Positions 26,542 through 34,939 are shown, numbered from the stretch's first letter. The stretch is 53,992 nt of DNA from an uncultured Ignavibacteria bacterium (GCA_937870915.1 CALMZQ010000137.1:1-53992); one strand, 5' to 3'. A program made the numbers and translations. The notes: generated by a model not told the origin, from the letters alone.

Positions 26542-26928
26542 CTAGATCCTAAAGAGGCAGAGCGTTGACTGGTCAGGCGGTTGTGCGGGACACTGTACAA
26601 CATGCCCTACATGTAGCCTTGCACATCCCTTTTGGACCAGATTGTCCAGAAGGGAGGGGGCTTCTCCTTCACTCATAGAAGGCACCGGCGCACCGATGTG
26701 CGAGGTTTGACCCTCATTATCTACCGAGGTAACTGAAACTTCCTCGGTACAGCAGGATTCTTCTTCCTGTGTTTCTGAACCAGCCTCGTCCTGACAACAC
26801 TCGTCAGGCGGGCACGATTCAGCTACTGCCTCGCCCCCACAATAGTGGATCATCACAGGCACGCCCGTGGTGGCTGCAAAAAACAGCACCAGGGAAATGA
26901 CGGCTATTATGGGGCGAAATGGGAACAT
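26542..26928 (-). CDS. Small exported Cys-rich protein of the HYC_CC_PP type
   Basis: A 128-residue protein with an N-terminal membrane or signal segment (IIAVISLVLFFAATTGVPV), then HYCGG (about residues 28-32), two CC pairs (DECCQD and ESCCTEE), and a PP near the C-terminus (PAQPPDQST). This order is the hallmark of the HYC_CC_PP proteins common in Bacteroidota, usually found next to TonB-dependent receptors or metal genes. His and paired Cys residues suggest metal binding. It is the first gene of a two-gene unit with the receptor 74 bases downstream, and has a TAGTTTTG promoter element just upstream. Confidence 0.75.
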   Translation of the reverse strand: MFPFRPIIAVISLVLFFAATTGVPVMIHYCGGEAVAESCPPDECCQDEAGSETQEEESCCTEEVSVTSVDNEGQTSHIGAPVPSMSEGEAPSLLDNLVQKGCARLHVGHVVQCPAQPPDQSTLCLFRI

Positions 26929-26935
26929 TCTTTGG

Positions 26936-26943
26936 CAAAACTA
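26936..26943 (-). promoter_or_regulatory. Bacteroidota-type -7 element for the HYC_CC_PP/TonB receptor unit
   Basis: The minus strand reads TAGTTTTG, an exact TAnnTTTG, seven bases upstream of the ATG at 26928. This spacing implies a very short or absent leader. No clear -33 element. Confidence 0.45.
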
Positions 26944-27034
26944 CGTATCTCGTCCTTGTGGACGATATTCTTTTGGTAGGATTGCTCACATTGAGTACGT
27001 TACACCCTTAAACGTCCAAGTAAAGGAGGGGTCC

Positions 27035-27268
27035 ATGCCTGACGTCATTAAACACTACAGTACCGACGAGGTAACAGTAGTTTGGCAACCTGAGAAGTGC
27101 ATCCATTCGGCGCACTGCTTCAGAAATCTTCCAAGTGTATTTAACCCGCGTGTAAAGCCATGGGTTCAGCCGGAAAATGCCAATTCCTCGGAACTTGTCT
27201 CCGTGGTTAATGGCTGTCCAAGTGGAGCCTTGTCGATTGCCAGCTCTAGCCCAACCTCGGGCGAGTAA
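27035..27268 (+). CDS. Divergent 4Fe-4S mono-cluster protein (YjdI-like)
   Basis: A 77-residue protein of the small YjdI-like iron-sulphur family. The motif CIHSAHCFRNLPSVFNPRVK supplies Cys residues with His, and VVNGCPSGALS supplies the last Cys before Pro, as in single-cluster ferredoxin-like proteins. The N-terminus IKHYSTDEVTVVW is also typical. The long open frame from 26867 overlaps the divergent HYC_CC_PP gene; the ATG at 27035 is chosen because a strong GGAGG (about 27025-27029) precedes it. Likely electron carrier or sensor; partner unknown. Confidence 0.85.
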   Translation: MPDVIKHYSTDEVTVVWQPEKCIHSAHCFRNLPSVFNPRVKPWVQPENANSSELVSVVNGCPSGALSIASSSPTSGE

Positions 27269-27329
27269 CATTCCTGCACGGCAATCGTCTTTTTCTCTTG
27301 TACGGAGGATATTCCTCAGTCTGCCTTTG

Positions 27330-27337
27330 TATCTTTG
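27330..27337 (+). promoter_or_regulatory. Bacteroidota-type -7 element before the fibronectin-like gene
   Basis: TATCTTTG is an exact TAnnTTTG, ending four bases before the ATG at 27342. A transcript starting at the usual distance would be almost leaderless. Confidence 0.5.
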
Positions 27338-27341
27338 CACT

Positions 27342-27767
27342 ATGCGCCGACTAGCACTCATCCTTGGAATTCTTGTTGTGACCACTGTCGCAGGCGTTGC
27401 CGTACAGGTAACGTTGCAGTATTTCCAAGCTAAATCGAACGGTACGTCAGTTTCCCTTGAGTGGAAGTCCAATAACGAACCGGAACTTGTGCAATATGAG
27501 ATCGAACGCGCGGGAGAAGACAATTCCTTCCGATATATCGCAACGGTCCAAGCCAAGGGTAATAATCAAGCCTATTCATATCGCGACGACGAAGCATTTG
27601 GCAAGCGCGATGGTAATGATGGCGCTGTGGCTCGCAATTATTTCACGTATCGCCTGAAGATGATCGGCGCTGACCAAAGCACCAGTTACTCGAATACGGT
27701 TGGCGTTACACACAATGTGAGCGGTATCAAGCGCACGTGGGGCATGATCAAGGAAATGTTCCGCTAA
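27342..27767 (+). CDS. Secreted fibronectin-III-like protein
   Basis: A 141-residue protein with an N-terminal signal or anchor (MRRLALILGILVVTTVAGVA) and one fibronectin-III-like domain. The landmarks are VSLEWKSNNEPELVQYEIER, FRYIATVQAKG and FTYRLKMIG, the pattern commonly found in secreted Bacteroidota proteins. The C-terminal tail is basic (IKRTWGMIKEMFR). The ATG at 27342 is preferred to the upstream open frame from 27177, which overlaps the iron-sulphur gene. The next gene begins just after its stop. Function unknown. Confidence 0.7.
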   Translation: MRRLALILGILVVTTVAGVAVQVTLQYFQAKSNGTSVSLEWKSNNEPELVQYEIERAGEDNSFRYIATVQAKGNNQAYSYRDDEAFGKRDGNDGAVARNYFTYRLKMIGADQSTSYSNTVGVTHNVSGIKRTWGMIKEMFR

Positions 27768-27769
27768 CG

Positions 27770-29404
27770 TTGTTGGCGGCACTCCATCGCACTACAGTTT
27801 CGCGAGCAGGTTTATTCCTGGTCGCGTTTTGTTTTTTGCCCCTTCCCCTCCTTGCTCAAGAATCCTTGAGAACACATTGCGGATTTGCTGTGCGGACTAC
27901 ACCCGAACAGGTTCGTAAGGTTCAGGCAGGGATACAGGCTATCCAGCGGCCTTCACTGCCCTTCTTTGTCGATGCCACTTCCGGGCTATTCCGGGTGCAT
28001 TATGCGACAACTGGACCCGACGCTGTGAGTGTTGTTGATGGTGATGGCAATGCGGTTCCGGACTATATCGACGAATGTATACGCACGCTAGAACACGTCT
28101 ATCGAGCCGAGATTGATACGTTGGGCTACCTTCCACCTCCTTCTGATGGAGGTGAAGGTGGGAACGGAGCCATAGATGTCTACGTCCGGGATCTGAGTCA
28201 AGCCGGTCCGTCGGGGAGCAGCCTCTATGGGATTACCACCCTCGACACGTTGATTGGGTCGCAACCGATCGATCGATATACGACGTGGATGGACATTGAC
28301 AACAATTTTGCCGAATCGGATCGTGATCTCTCCGGCAACCCGGCCTACGCCACGTTTGGCATAGACGCTCTGCGTGTTACCTGCGCACACGAGTTTCACC
28401 ATGTGATCCAGATCGGTCGATACGGTTTGGCTGTGCAACAGCGTATGTTCTACGAGCTATCCTCTACGTGGATGGAGCTCCGTGTATGGCCTGACGTTCG
28501 AGATTGGGCCATCTATGCCAGTGAGCTTTTTGCCGATCCCGAGAGGTGGCCCTTTTCTGACCCCGACGTGGTGAATGGCTATGTATGGGGATGGTATGGC
28601 AATGTAATGGCGGGTGTCTCCACCCATACAATGCGTTTTGCCTGGGAGAGGATAGCACAAGGTTCGATGCCGGCAAAGGCAGTGGTGGACGCTTATGCGC
28701 AATGCGGTGTGAGTTTTCGTGACGTATTCTGCGCCCAGCTTCCAACATTTTACCAAACAGGTTCACGAGGTGAGGCAAACACGGTGATCCCGGGAGCCGA
28801 AAGTGTCCCAGAGATCCGCCTCTACACGGACGAACGCGCCATCGCACCATCGGTTATCTCGTCCGGATTCCTCCGTGCGTTCGAAGTGCGGGCCTTGCGT
28901 TTCTCCGTCCCATCGGCATCCGGCGATGAACCTGTGAGTGTGGCCGTAATCCTCACCTGGCCAAACGAAACGGCATACATTGCCGGCGACGCAACTTCAG
29001 CAACGTCATACACCGTTACCGTCACGGAAAGCCCCCTACCAACTGACGCTATCGTTCCAGGGACGAGTTGGGGAATCCGAGTGGCTCCGGAATCGATCTG
29101 TGTTGTGCTCGATGGTGCCCAGACCCGCAAGCCTGCATCTCCCTACCCCCAGCCGCTCTCCATTTCAGCCACACGTGAGCTTTTTGTCCCCGTTGCCAAT
29201 GGGTCGCCGGGTGAAAAAGTCACACTGACGTTAATGACCGTTTCTACGATCGGTATGGCAGCTACAACCTCGACGGTAATGCTTGACGGCGATCGAATCG
29301 TTGCTCCTTTCGAGCTGCCTAACGATCTTGCGCCCGGGACGTATCTCGTCCGTGTTGAATCAAAAGGCACATCCACGTTGCTTAAGATCTCCGTACGCCG
29401 ATGA
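27770..29404 (+). CDS. Secreted putative metalloprotease (MXAN_6640-like) with sorting tail
   Basis: A 544-residue exported protein with a signal peptide (AGLFLVAFCFLPLPLLAQ). It contains a zinc-protease HExxH motif, CAHEFHHVIQIG (His about residue 207), in a context (GNGAIDVYVRDL before, ELSSTWMELRVW after) typical of the MXAN_6640-like putative metalloproteases. The C-terminus (DLAPGTYLVRVESKG, then TLLKISVRR) looks like a type IX sorting domain. The start is uncertain: no ATG fits, so the TTG at 27770 right after the previous stop is used; a GTG at 27737 is the alternative. Its stop overlaps the ABC ATPase start by 4 bp. Confidence 0.75.
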   Translation: MLAALHRTTVSRAGLFLVAFCFLPLPLLAQESLRTHCGFAVRTTPEQVRKVQAGIQAIQRPSLPFFVDATSGLFRVHYATTGPDAVSVVDGDGNAVPDYIDECIRTLEHVYRAEIDTLGYLPPPSDGGEGGNGAIDVYVRDLSQAGPSGSSLYGITTLDTLIGSQPIDRYTTWMDIDNNFAESDRDLSGNPAYATFGIDALRVTCAHEFHHVIQIGRYGLAVQQRMFYELSSTWMELRVWPDVRDWAIYASELFADPERWPFSDPDVVNGYVWGWYGNVMAGVSTHTMRFAWERIAQGSMPAKAVVDAYAQCGVSFRDVFCAQLPTFYQTGSRGEANTVIPGAESVPEIRLYTDERAIAPSVISSGFLRAFEVRALRFSVPSASGDEPVSVAVILTWPNETAYIAGDATSATSYTVTVTESPLPTDAIVPGTSWGIRVAPESICVVLDGAQTRKPASPYPQPLSISATRELFVPVANGSPGEKVTLTLMTVSTIGMAATTSTVMLDGDRIVAPFELPNDLAPGTYLVRVESKGTSTLLKISVRR

Positions 29405-30042
29405 CAACCATTACCCTCGCTGGTGTTCGCAAAACGTACAACGGCAAGACCATCGTCAGAGACATTGATCTCGCCGGCACATCCGGCGATGTGATTGGCA
29501 TCCTTGGTGCAAACGGCAGCGGTAAATCAACGCTGATGCGGATCATTGCAGGCGTGCTGCGTGCCGATGCAGGCGACATTACGCTCACGGTGAACGGTAC
29601 CGAGATAACCTCTGAGCAGCGACCATTTTCCTGCGGATATGTTGCCCCCTACCTCCAGATCTACGACGAGTTCACTCCCCGTGAACTCTTGCAACAACAT
29701 GCGAAGTTGCACGGGAGGACTGCCTCTAACGAGTTGATAGATCAGATACTCGATCGAGTGGGATTGAGTCGCCGATCTAACGATGTTGTTCGTACATTCT
29801 CAAGCGGGATGCGGCAGCGCGTTTCCATTGCGTTATCAGTTAGCCTGGCACCTCCATTGTTGATGCTCGACGAACCTTCAACTACCCTTGATATTCAAGG
29901 CCGAGAGATCCTTGCCCGCGAGATAGCTTCACACCAGCAACAAGGCGGCATCGTCTTCTTGGCAACGAACGACGAACGAGAAAGAGAACTATGCACCCAG
30001 TCCATAAACGTATCGCCATCGGCTTTGCAGCAACCTGCCTAG
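29401..30042 (+). CDS. Lone ABC transporter ATPase (CcmA-like)
   Basis: A 213-residue ATPase subunit with no membrane domain of its own. Walker A is GANGSGKST, the signature is TFSSGMRQRVSIALSVSLAP, Walker B is LLMLDEPSTTLD, and the switch region is FLATNDERE, with Asn in place of the usual His. Length and style resemble heme-exporter CcmA and short daunorubicin-type ATPases. No permease gene is adjacent: the upstream gene is a secreted protease (4-bp overlap) and the downstream gene is a lytic transglycosylase (52-bp overlap). It must pair with a permease encoded elsewhere. Confidence 0.88.
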   Translation: MTTITLAGVRKTYNGKTIVRDIDLAGTSGDVIGILGANGSGKSTLMRIIAGVLRADAGDITLTVNGTEITSEQRPFSCGYVAPYLQIYDEFTPRELLQQHAKLHGRTASNELIDQILDRVGLSRRSNDVVRTFSSGMRQRVSIALSVSLAPPLLMLDEPSTTLDIQGREILAREIASHQQQGGIVFLATNDERERELCTQSINVSPSALQQPA

Positions 30043-30902
30043 CAGTTGTGTTACCCTCGTGCGGAGACACAGCCCAGGGCCGGGCAGACGAAACGAAGCG
30101 CAGCGCAGACACCCTAGCAATTAGCACGTGGAAGCTACCCAAGGAGCTCAGTTTCTGCGGCGAACGGGTGCCGTTGGATATCCCTGAAGTGCGAGAACGT
30201 GCGGAACGTGAGTTCTACATCAACTTGCAAACACCCGGACAGATCATACTCTACATCAAGAGATCCGGCCGGTATTTTCCTACCTATGAAAAGGTCCTCA
30301 AGGAAGCCGGGGCCCCCGATGACCTCAAATATCTGAGCGTAGCGGAAAGTGCACTGTTCATGGCTCGGTCGCCGAAAGATGCCGTAGGCCTATGGCAGTT
30401 TATCCCAAGTACCGGACGTGCCTACGGACTAACAATCACAGATGAAATCGATGAGAGACGCAATGTGATCAAGAGCACAAGGGCTGCAATTGCCTATCTG
30501 CGTGCGGGCCGCGAAGCCAACGGGTCATGGTCCAATGCTGCCGCCGGATACAACATGGGTCATGAGAATCTGAGTGGGAATGTAAAATTCCAGCAGAAGG
30601 ATGACTACTACGACCTCTTCCTCAACGAAGAAACGTCGCGCTACATCCTACGCATTGCCATGGTCAAGCACCTCATGGAACATGCCCACCAATACGGCAT
30701 CATTGTTCCGGAATCTGAGCGCTACACCGCGCCCCCTACTCGTACCATACGCGAGAATGGCGCCGTTTCCAACCTAGCCCAATGGGCCATGGCCAACGGC
30801 ACAACATACAAGGACGTCAAACTCCTCAACCCATGGATCCTAGGACGCGGCATCCCAGCACCTCCAAACGGAAGGGTGTGGGAAGTGGAGATCCCGCGTT
30901 AG
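29991..30902 (+). CDS. Membrane-bound lytic murein transglycosylase (MltD-like lipoprotein)
   Basis: The enzyme cleaves peptidoglycan glycan strands, leaving 1,6-anhydro ends. The 303-residue product has a lipoprotein signal ending LPSC (Cys24) and an SLT domain with the catalytic Glu119 in YLSVAESALFMARSPKDAVG and the motif GLWQFIPSTGRAYGL, followed by AAAGYNMGHENLS. A C-terminal piece (SNLAQWAMANGTTYKDVKLL) is LysM-like and could bind the wall. The ATG at 29991 overlaps the ABC ATPase by 52 bp. It ends at the large octamer hairpin at 30903-30995. Confidence 0.92.
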   Translation: MHPVHKRIAIGFAATCLAVVLPSCGDTAQGRADETKRSADTLAISTWKLPKELSFCGERVPLDIPEVRERAEREFYINLQTPGQIILYIKRSGRYFPTYEKVLKEAGAPDDLKYLSVAESALFMARSPKDAVGLWQFIPSTGRAYGLTITDEIDERRNVIKSTRAAIAYLRAGREANGSWSNAAAGYNMGHENLSGNVKFQQKDDYYDLFLNEETSRYILRIAMVKHLMEHAHQYGIIVPESERYTAPPTRTIRENGAVSNLAQWAMANGTTYKDVKLLNPWILGRGIPAPPNGRVWEVEIPR

Positions 30903-30995
30903 TGTGCTAATGTGCTAATGTGCTAATGTGCTAATGTGCTAGTGTGCTAGCGTGAAACTAGAATTAGCACATTAGCACATTAGCACATTAGCACA
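30903..30995. repeat. Octamer tandem repeat forming a 32-bp perfect inverted repeat
   Basis: Four perfect TGTGCTAA units (30903-30934) and two TGTGCTAG units (30935-30950) are followed by four perfect TTAGCACA units (30964-30995), the exact reverse complement of the first four. This gives 32-bp arms with a 29-base loop. It fills the gap between two convergent stops. It can form a long hairpin on either strand and may serve as a bidirectional terminator, but there is no T-run. The 8-bp period is shared with 8304-8350 and 18166-18205. Confidence 0.95.
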
Positions 30996-31007
30996 TTAAC
31001 CAGGGGG

Positions 31008-31811
31008 TTACTGCTTCGGAGTTGTGCTATTCTGGAACACCGGGCTCTGTGGTTCCTGAACGAAGCCATAGGCTTTGAGATCAAGGTCTGCGTGATCAGG
31101 ATGGGACGTTTTGCACTTGATACCGCCAGTATAATTACCCTTAACGGCGGGGACGAGTTTGGCGATGATCTCCATCTTTTGTCCGGGCTTGAGTGTTACC
31201 CGAGTAGCTTGGTTGCAGACGATGCCACCTTCTGTTGACCAATCGGAGAAGACCACGTCTTGATCGGAATTGTTAGTCACTTCCATCTTTGATGTTGATT
31301 CTTGTCCAACCTTGAGATCATTGAACGAGAAATAGATAGACGGTGTGAACATAAGAGCACGCTGCACATCTGCCTTGAGCCAGATATATCCCGAGCGGAC
31401 AGTAGTATCTGCACCAACAGGGATAGGTGTGTTATTCGTGCGCATAGCTGCTTGCGCCTTACTGCCTTCGAGATCTGCCCACGACACAGTGATGTTCTTC
31501 TGTATCGGACCCGATTGTGCAGGGCTGATGTTAAGTTTCACCTTCATTGTGCTGATCTCACCGGGAGCGAGTTCAAACTTATCAGGGTCTGTTTTGGTGC
31601 ATCCACAGCCCGGACGGACGTCCGTGATCTTCATGGCACGGTTGCCTACGTTCTTCATCTTGATCTCAGCTTCGAGATGACCTTCTTTAGGGGGCTTAAC
31701 CTTTCCCCAATCATATGTTTCGCCACCGACAACTTCAAGTTTCGGTTGGGCAAGGGCGCTAACGGCTGCAAAACCTGCAACGGCAAGGACAACAAAAAGA
31801 CGCTTGACCAT
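31008..31811 (-). CDS. Secreted DUF1573 domain protein
   Basis: A 267-residue exported protein with a signal peptide (MVKRLFVVLAVAGFAAVSAL). The DUF1573 domain is recognised by YDWGKVKPPKEGHLEAEIK and the diagnostic PGCGCTKTDPDKFELAPGE (about residues 62-80), an Ig-like fold common in Bacteroidota periplasmic and surface proteins. A second beta domain begins near IYFSFNDLKVGQ and has FSDWSTEGGIVC. The ATG at 31811 is chosen over an open frame from 31937: AGGAG lies nine bases upstream and a promoter element at 31867-31874. Molecular function unknown. Confidence 0.88.
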   Translation of the reverse strand: MVKRLFVVLAVAGFAAVSALAQPKLEVVGGETYDWGKVKPPKEGHLEAEIKMKNVGNRAMKITDVRPGCGCTKTDPDKFELAPGEISTMKVKLNISPAQSGPIQKNITVSWADLEGSKAQAAMRTNNTPIPVGADTTVRSGYIWLKADVQRALMFTPSIYFSFNDLKVGQESTSKMEVTNNSDQDVVFSDWSTEGGIVCNQATRVTLKPGQKMEIIAKLVPAVKGNYTGGIKCKTSHPDHADLDLKAYGFVQEPQSPVFQNSTTPKQ

Positions 31812-31866
31812 TTTAGAGTACTCCTGACTGAAATTGCGTAGTTCACGTCCACTGACGATGAAGCCA

Positions 31867-31874
31867 CAAATATA
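31867..31874 (-). promoter_or_regulatory. Bacteroidota-type -7 element for the DUF1573 gene
   Basis: The minus strand reads TATATTTG, an exact TAnnTTTG, 55 bases upstream of the ATG at 31811. A copy of AAGGGGCT lies about 16 bases further upstream, roughly where a -33 element would be. Confidence 0.55.
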
Positions 31875-31885
31875 GTATCGGCTGG

Positions 31886-32653
31886 CTAGAGCCCCTTCAT
31901 CAGACGAATCCGAGCCCCAAAATTGAGCATTCGCCACGTATCCTGAGTTGATACGCTCAAGAGTGGTATTCCAATAGAGACCGACGGACTGAGATAAAAT
32001 CCGTTCGCTACCGAAATGTTGTATCCGACCTGTGCATAGGGCTCAATCTGGATGCGATTTGCATGGTCGAGGAACGTGTTTCCTAGCTCCTGCTCCTTTG
32101 ACCGCGGATTCTGTGTGAACAGATAGTAGTCAGGCGATATCACCCGTTCCAACTGCGAAAGTGATCCGCCTGCGTAGATATGCAATCGTACTCCCCCACC
32201 AGCCGTAAGGTGTGTGCCAAAGAGCCGGGTTCCGATTCCACCATGCAGAGTGAGATACGTCATCGCCCCCTCTAGGACATATTCGGTTCTAAGTAGCTCA
32301 CCACTCGACAATGGCACCGGAACAGACGGCGTTACAAACAAAGCGTTGATGAGTGTGAATCCTAGGCCGGCCTGAACGGACACACTGGGTGATAGCCATT
32401 GTTCTCCGGCAATGTTGATGGAAAGGGGCAGGCCACTACCGGATTCGTAATCGCAGCATACGATGCCAACTTCTTGTTCAATGTATTCAAGGGAGCCACG
32501 ATGTTGGGTGTAGCCAGAGCCTATCTCAATCCCTACATAACGCTTGGGAATCTGATATGGCACACGTGGTGATGTTTGCCAATCAAATCCCTGTGCTCCG
32601 GCACTAAGGACAATGGAACACATCAAGAACGCTATGGCCACCGATCTCTTCAT
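31886..32653 (-). CDS. Predicted outer-membrane beta-barrel protein
   Basis: A 255-residue protein with a signal peptide (MKRSVAIAFLMCSIVLSAGA) and a series of alternating amphipathic strands (YVGIEIGSGYTQHRG, VSVQAGLGFTLINALF, FYLSPSVSIGIPLL) ending in an aromatic-hydrophobic strand, MLNFGARIRLM. This suggests a small outer-membrane beta-barrel. Its ATG overlaps the stop of the preceding sorted Ig-like protein by 4 bp (ATGA), so the two are coupled. The same pairing of sorted protein and barrel recurs at 41260-43412. Not assigned to a named family. Confidence 0.7.
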   Translation of the reverse strand: MKRSVAIAFLMCSIVLSAGAQGFDWQTSPRVPYQIPKRYVGIEIGSGYTQHRGSLEYIEQEVGIVCCDYESGSGLPLSINIAGEQWLSPSVSVQAGLGFTLINALFVTPSVPVPLSSGELLRTEYVLEGAMTYLTLHGGIGTRLFGTHLTAGGGVRLHIYAGGSLSQLERVISPDYYLFTQNPRSKEQELGNTFLDHANRIQIEPYAQVGYNISVANGFYLSPSVSIGIPLLSVSTQDTWRMLNFGARIRLMKGL

Positions 32654-34923
32654 CGGCCTACCACAAATGGTACACTAGAAAAGACCGATCCAGACCTGAC
32701 CACGAGAGTGTATGCAGCTGACGGAAGATGTCCGACAGGCATTGGAATAGTATGGACACCCGGAGTGAATTCCCTTGGCTCCAGTACCTCATACGATCTG
32801 CCAAATGCGTCGAGTAACACCGCAGATACATGTTGTTTGTCTCGCACAACAAATGTCACCGTGGTCACATCAGTAGCAGGATTAGGAAACACTCCGGCCA
32901 AGAGTCGAACCGATGAAACCACCGTTTTATACGACAGGCCACAGAGTGAATCGAGCATAAATTGTCCCGATTCTGATGAAACAGTAAGGACTGAGCTACA
33001 TCCGGCATTGCCAAAGGTGGTAGATCCTGTGGAGAACGAAACATCGGTAGAGGCACTCTCTCCCAAAAACGTATCAAAGAGGATCGTGATCAATTCCGGG
33101 CGTTCCAAAAAATTGGCGGGTGCTTGCAGTGCCAATCGTAACGAGCCTCGGGGCTGTTCCGTAGCGTCTATCACTTGTGCCCCTTCGCTGGCAGTCCCGG
33201 TTTGCAGAACACCTCGATACCGAAGGAGATTCGGATTAAAGTTCATCGTGAGCACACAACGGTCCGTGGTCTTCAGCCGTTCCGGTGTTGCCAACACAGC
33301 AATTCCTGCTATCGAACCCGGCCGCGCATACGTCACCTCCGGCACACCAACATTGATGCTATCCGGCCGGACTACTGTGGCAACGTATTGCACATCATAC
33401 GACCGAATGAGACTATTCGTGAAGATCGTGATCGCGCCTGCAAAGGAGCCATCAGATTCCGGTTCATAGATACATCGCACTACTTGAGATCCACCCGGCG
33501 GAAGTCTGAAGGTGAGAGGCGAAACGGAAATCCTGGCAGTTGCCGGGGAGATCCGAATAGAATCCACACGTAGTTCGGCGTTTCCAATGTTGCGAACGGT
33601 AATGGTCCGCTCTACGATCGATGTGCATGTAGCTAATAAGACAACCGTTCCGAAATCGATCTCTGCCGGTGTTACTTGGATCTGCGGGCGTTGACCAAAA
33701 CCTTTGAAGTGCCATTGTGTTATCTGCGCTCCATCAGGTACGCCATCTATTCCTCGCTGCCGAAGGTCAGTACCAACAACGTATCGTATACGATGGTCAC
33801 CCCCATCCGTGGGAGCAAATGTTACCTCAAGCGTGTCAAACACACCCGTTCGAATGGTTGGCCCCTTATCTGCGAGGTGCCGTGTAACTGCAAAGGCCGC
33901 TGTGTCTCGAAGTGTACCTGACTTGCTTTCTGAGAGAACTCCAATGTTCACATTGCCATCGTTACGGACGATGATCTTGGCAGTCACACCAACACCGTCT
34001 GTTGGGACATCCCCAAAGTCAACTGTATCTCCGCGGACAACAACCGGTAGTTGATCTCCAATGGCACCTATGAGTGTAAGGCGTTGTTCAACTCCAATTC
34101 CGGAGATGATCCCCACAACCGTATCGGGTCTTGCAGTTACATCCGGGCGATAAACAACGAGGAAGTGTGCACTGTCCAGCCCCCTATTATAGGGCTTGTA
34201 CCGAGTGGTCCAAACAACAGAATCTTCTGGCCCGAACTCCACGTTCATAAAAGTATCAACCTCTATCTCCGGCGGACCCACCAAGGTTGTCTGCATTTCG
34301 AGGATCTGTCGGTCAACCGTCACCCGTCGCGAGATTGCATTATCAATGGTGTACGGCGATGTAGGAGCAAGGGGCTGAGGATTTACGTACACCGAATCAA
34401 ACGCGATCCAAGGTGCAGTGGATGCAAGAATGCTGGTGGTTTTGAGCGCTCGCAAGCGAAATGTTTTGTCGAGTGACGTGCCTAGCGGGTCGAGACTATC
34501 CACAATACGAAGCTTCAATAACGCCTCCACCACCCTATCAGGCGGAAAGAGCGGATTACCGGCAAACGCCAAATAAATCACTGAAAATGTTCGTTTCTCG
34601 CCGGCCGGGATATAGTATGCCAAACGTTCGCCACGCTCAAACTCTTCTTTCCGTGGATCTTCGGGAGGAATACCCGGCACGTTGATGATCAGGTAGTACG
34701 GGTCTGCAAGAGGATTGGTCTCGAGGACACCAATCGTTGTGAGACCGTTGTTCTCAATAACATAGGTGCGTGTTGTAGGCGATCCCTCTAGAGTTACCCC
34801 AAAATCCATCACCGTATCTGCACGGTCAAACGGATTACAATACACCTCTGCCGTTGGTTGTGCATGAGCACATACCACACCAAGAGTAAGGAGACAGAGG
34901 AGGAGGAAGAATGAGCGGTTCAT
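32650..34923 (-). CDS. Secreted multi-Ig-like protein with type IX sorting domain
   Basis: A 757-residue surface protein. After the signal peptide (RSFFLLLCLLTLGVVCAHA) come several Ig-like beta-sandwich domains of the ASPM/SPD-2/Hydin (choice-of-anchor D) type, marked by VTAKIIVRNDGNVNIGVL and FGTVVLLATCTSIVERTITV, then VRNIGNAELRVDSI. The C-terminal 85 residues are a standard type A sorting domain: VFPNPATDVTTVTF, VLLDAFGRSYEVL, and LPSAAYTLVVRSG. It therefore should leave the cell by the type IX system and be attached at the surface. It is 16 bases downstream of nuoN and is coupled to the barrel gene. Confidence 0.87.
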   Translation of the reverse strand: MNRSFFLLLCLLTLGVVCAHAQPTAEVYCNPFDRADTVMDFGVTLEGSPTTRTYVIENNGLTTIGVLETNPLADPYYLIINVPGIPPEDPRKEEFERGERLAYYIPAGEKRTFSVIYLAFAGNPLFPPDRVVEALLKLRIVDSLDPLGTSLDKTFRLRALKTTSILASTAPWIAFDSVYVNPQPLAPTSPYTIDNAISRRVTVDRQILEMQTTLVGPPEIEVDTFMNVEFGPEDSVVWTTRYKPYNRGLDSAHFLVVYRPDVTARPDTVVGIISGIGVEQRLTLIGAIGDQLPVVVRGDTVDFGDVPTDGVGVTAKIIVRNDGNVNIGVLSESKSGTLRDTAAFAVTRHLADKGPTIRTGVFDTLEVTFAPTDGGDHRIRYVVGTDLRQRGIDGVPDGAQITQWHFKGFGQRPQIQVTPAEIDFGTVVLLATCTSIVERTITVRNIGNAELRVDSIRISPATARISVSPLTFRLPPGGSQVVRCIYEPESDGSFAGAITIFTNSLIRSYDVQYVATVVRPDSINVGVPEVTYARPGSIAGIAVLATPERLKTTDRCVLTMNFNPNLLRYRGVLQTGTASEGAQVIDATEQPRGSLRLALQAPANFLERPELITILFDTFLGESASTDVSFSTGSTTFGNAGCSSVLTVSSESGQFMLDSLCGLSYKTVVSSVRLLAGVFPNPATDVTTVTFVVRDKQHVSAVLLDAFGRSYEVLEPREFTPGVHTIPMPVGHLPSAAYTLVVRSGSVFSSVPFVVGR

Positions 34924-34939
34924 GGTAAGGACCGTGGCC

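Noticed and set aside
30903-30995. CRISPR array
   Set aside because: The 8-bp units are directly adjacent with no spacers and half are inverted; no cas genes are present.
32870-32910. tRNA T-arm-like GAGTCGAACC
   Set aside because: No cloverleaf can be formed around it and it lies inside a coding region with a sorting-domain reading frame.
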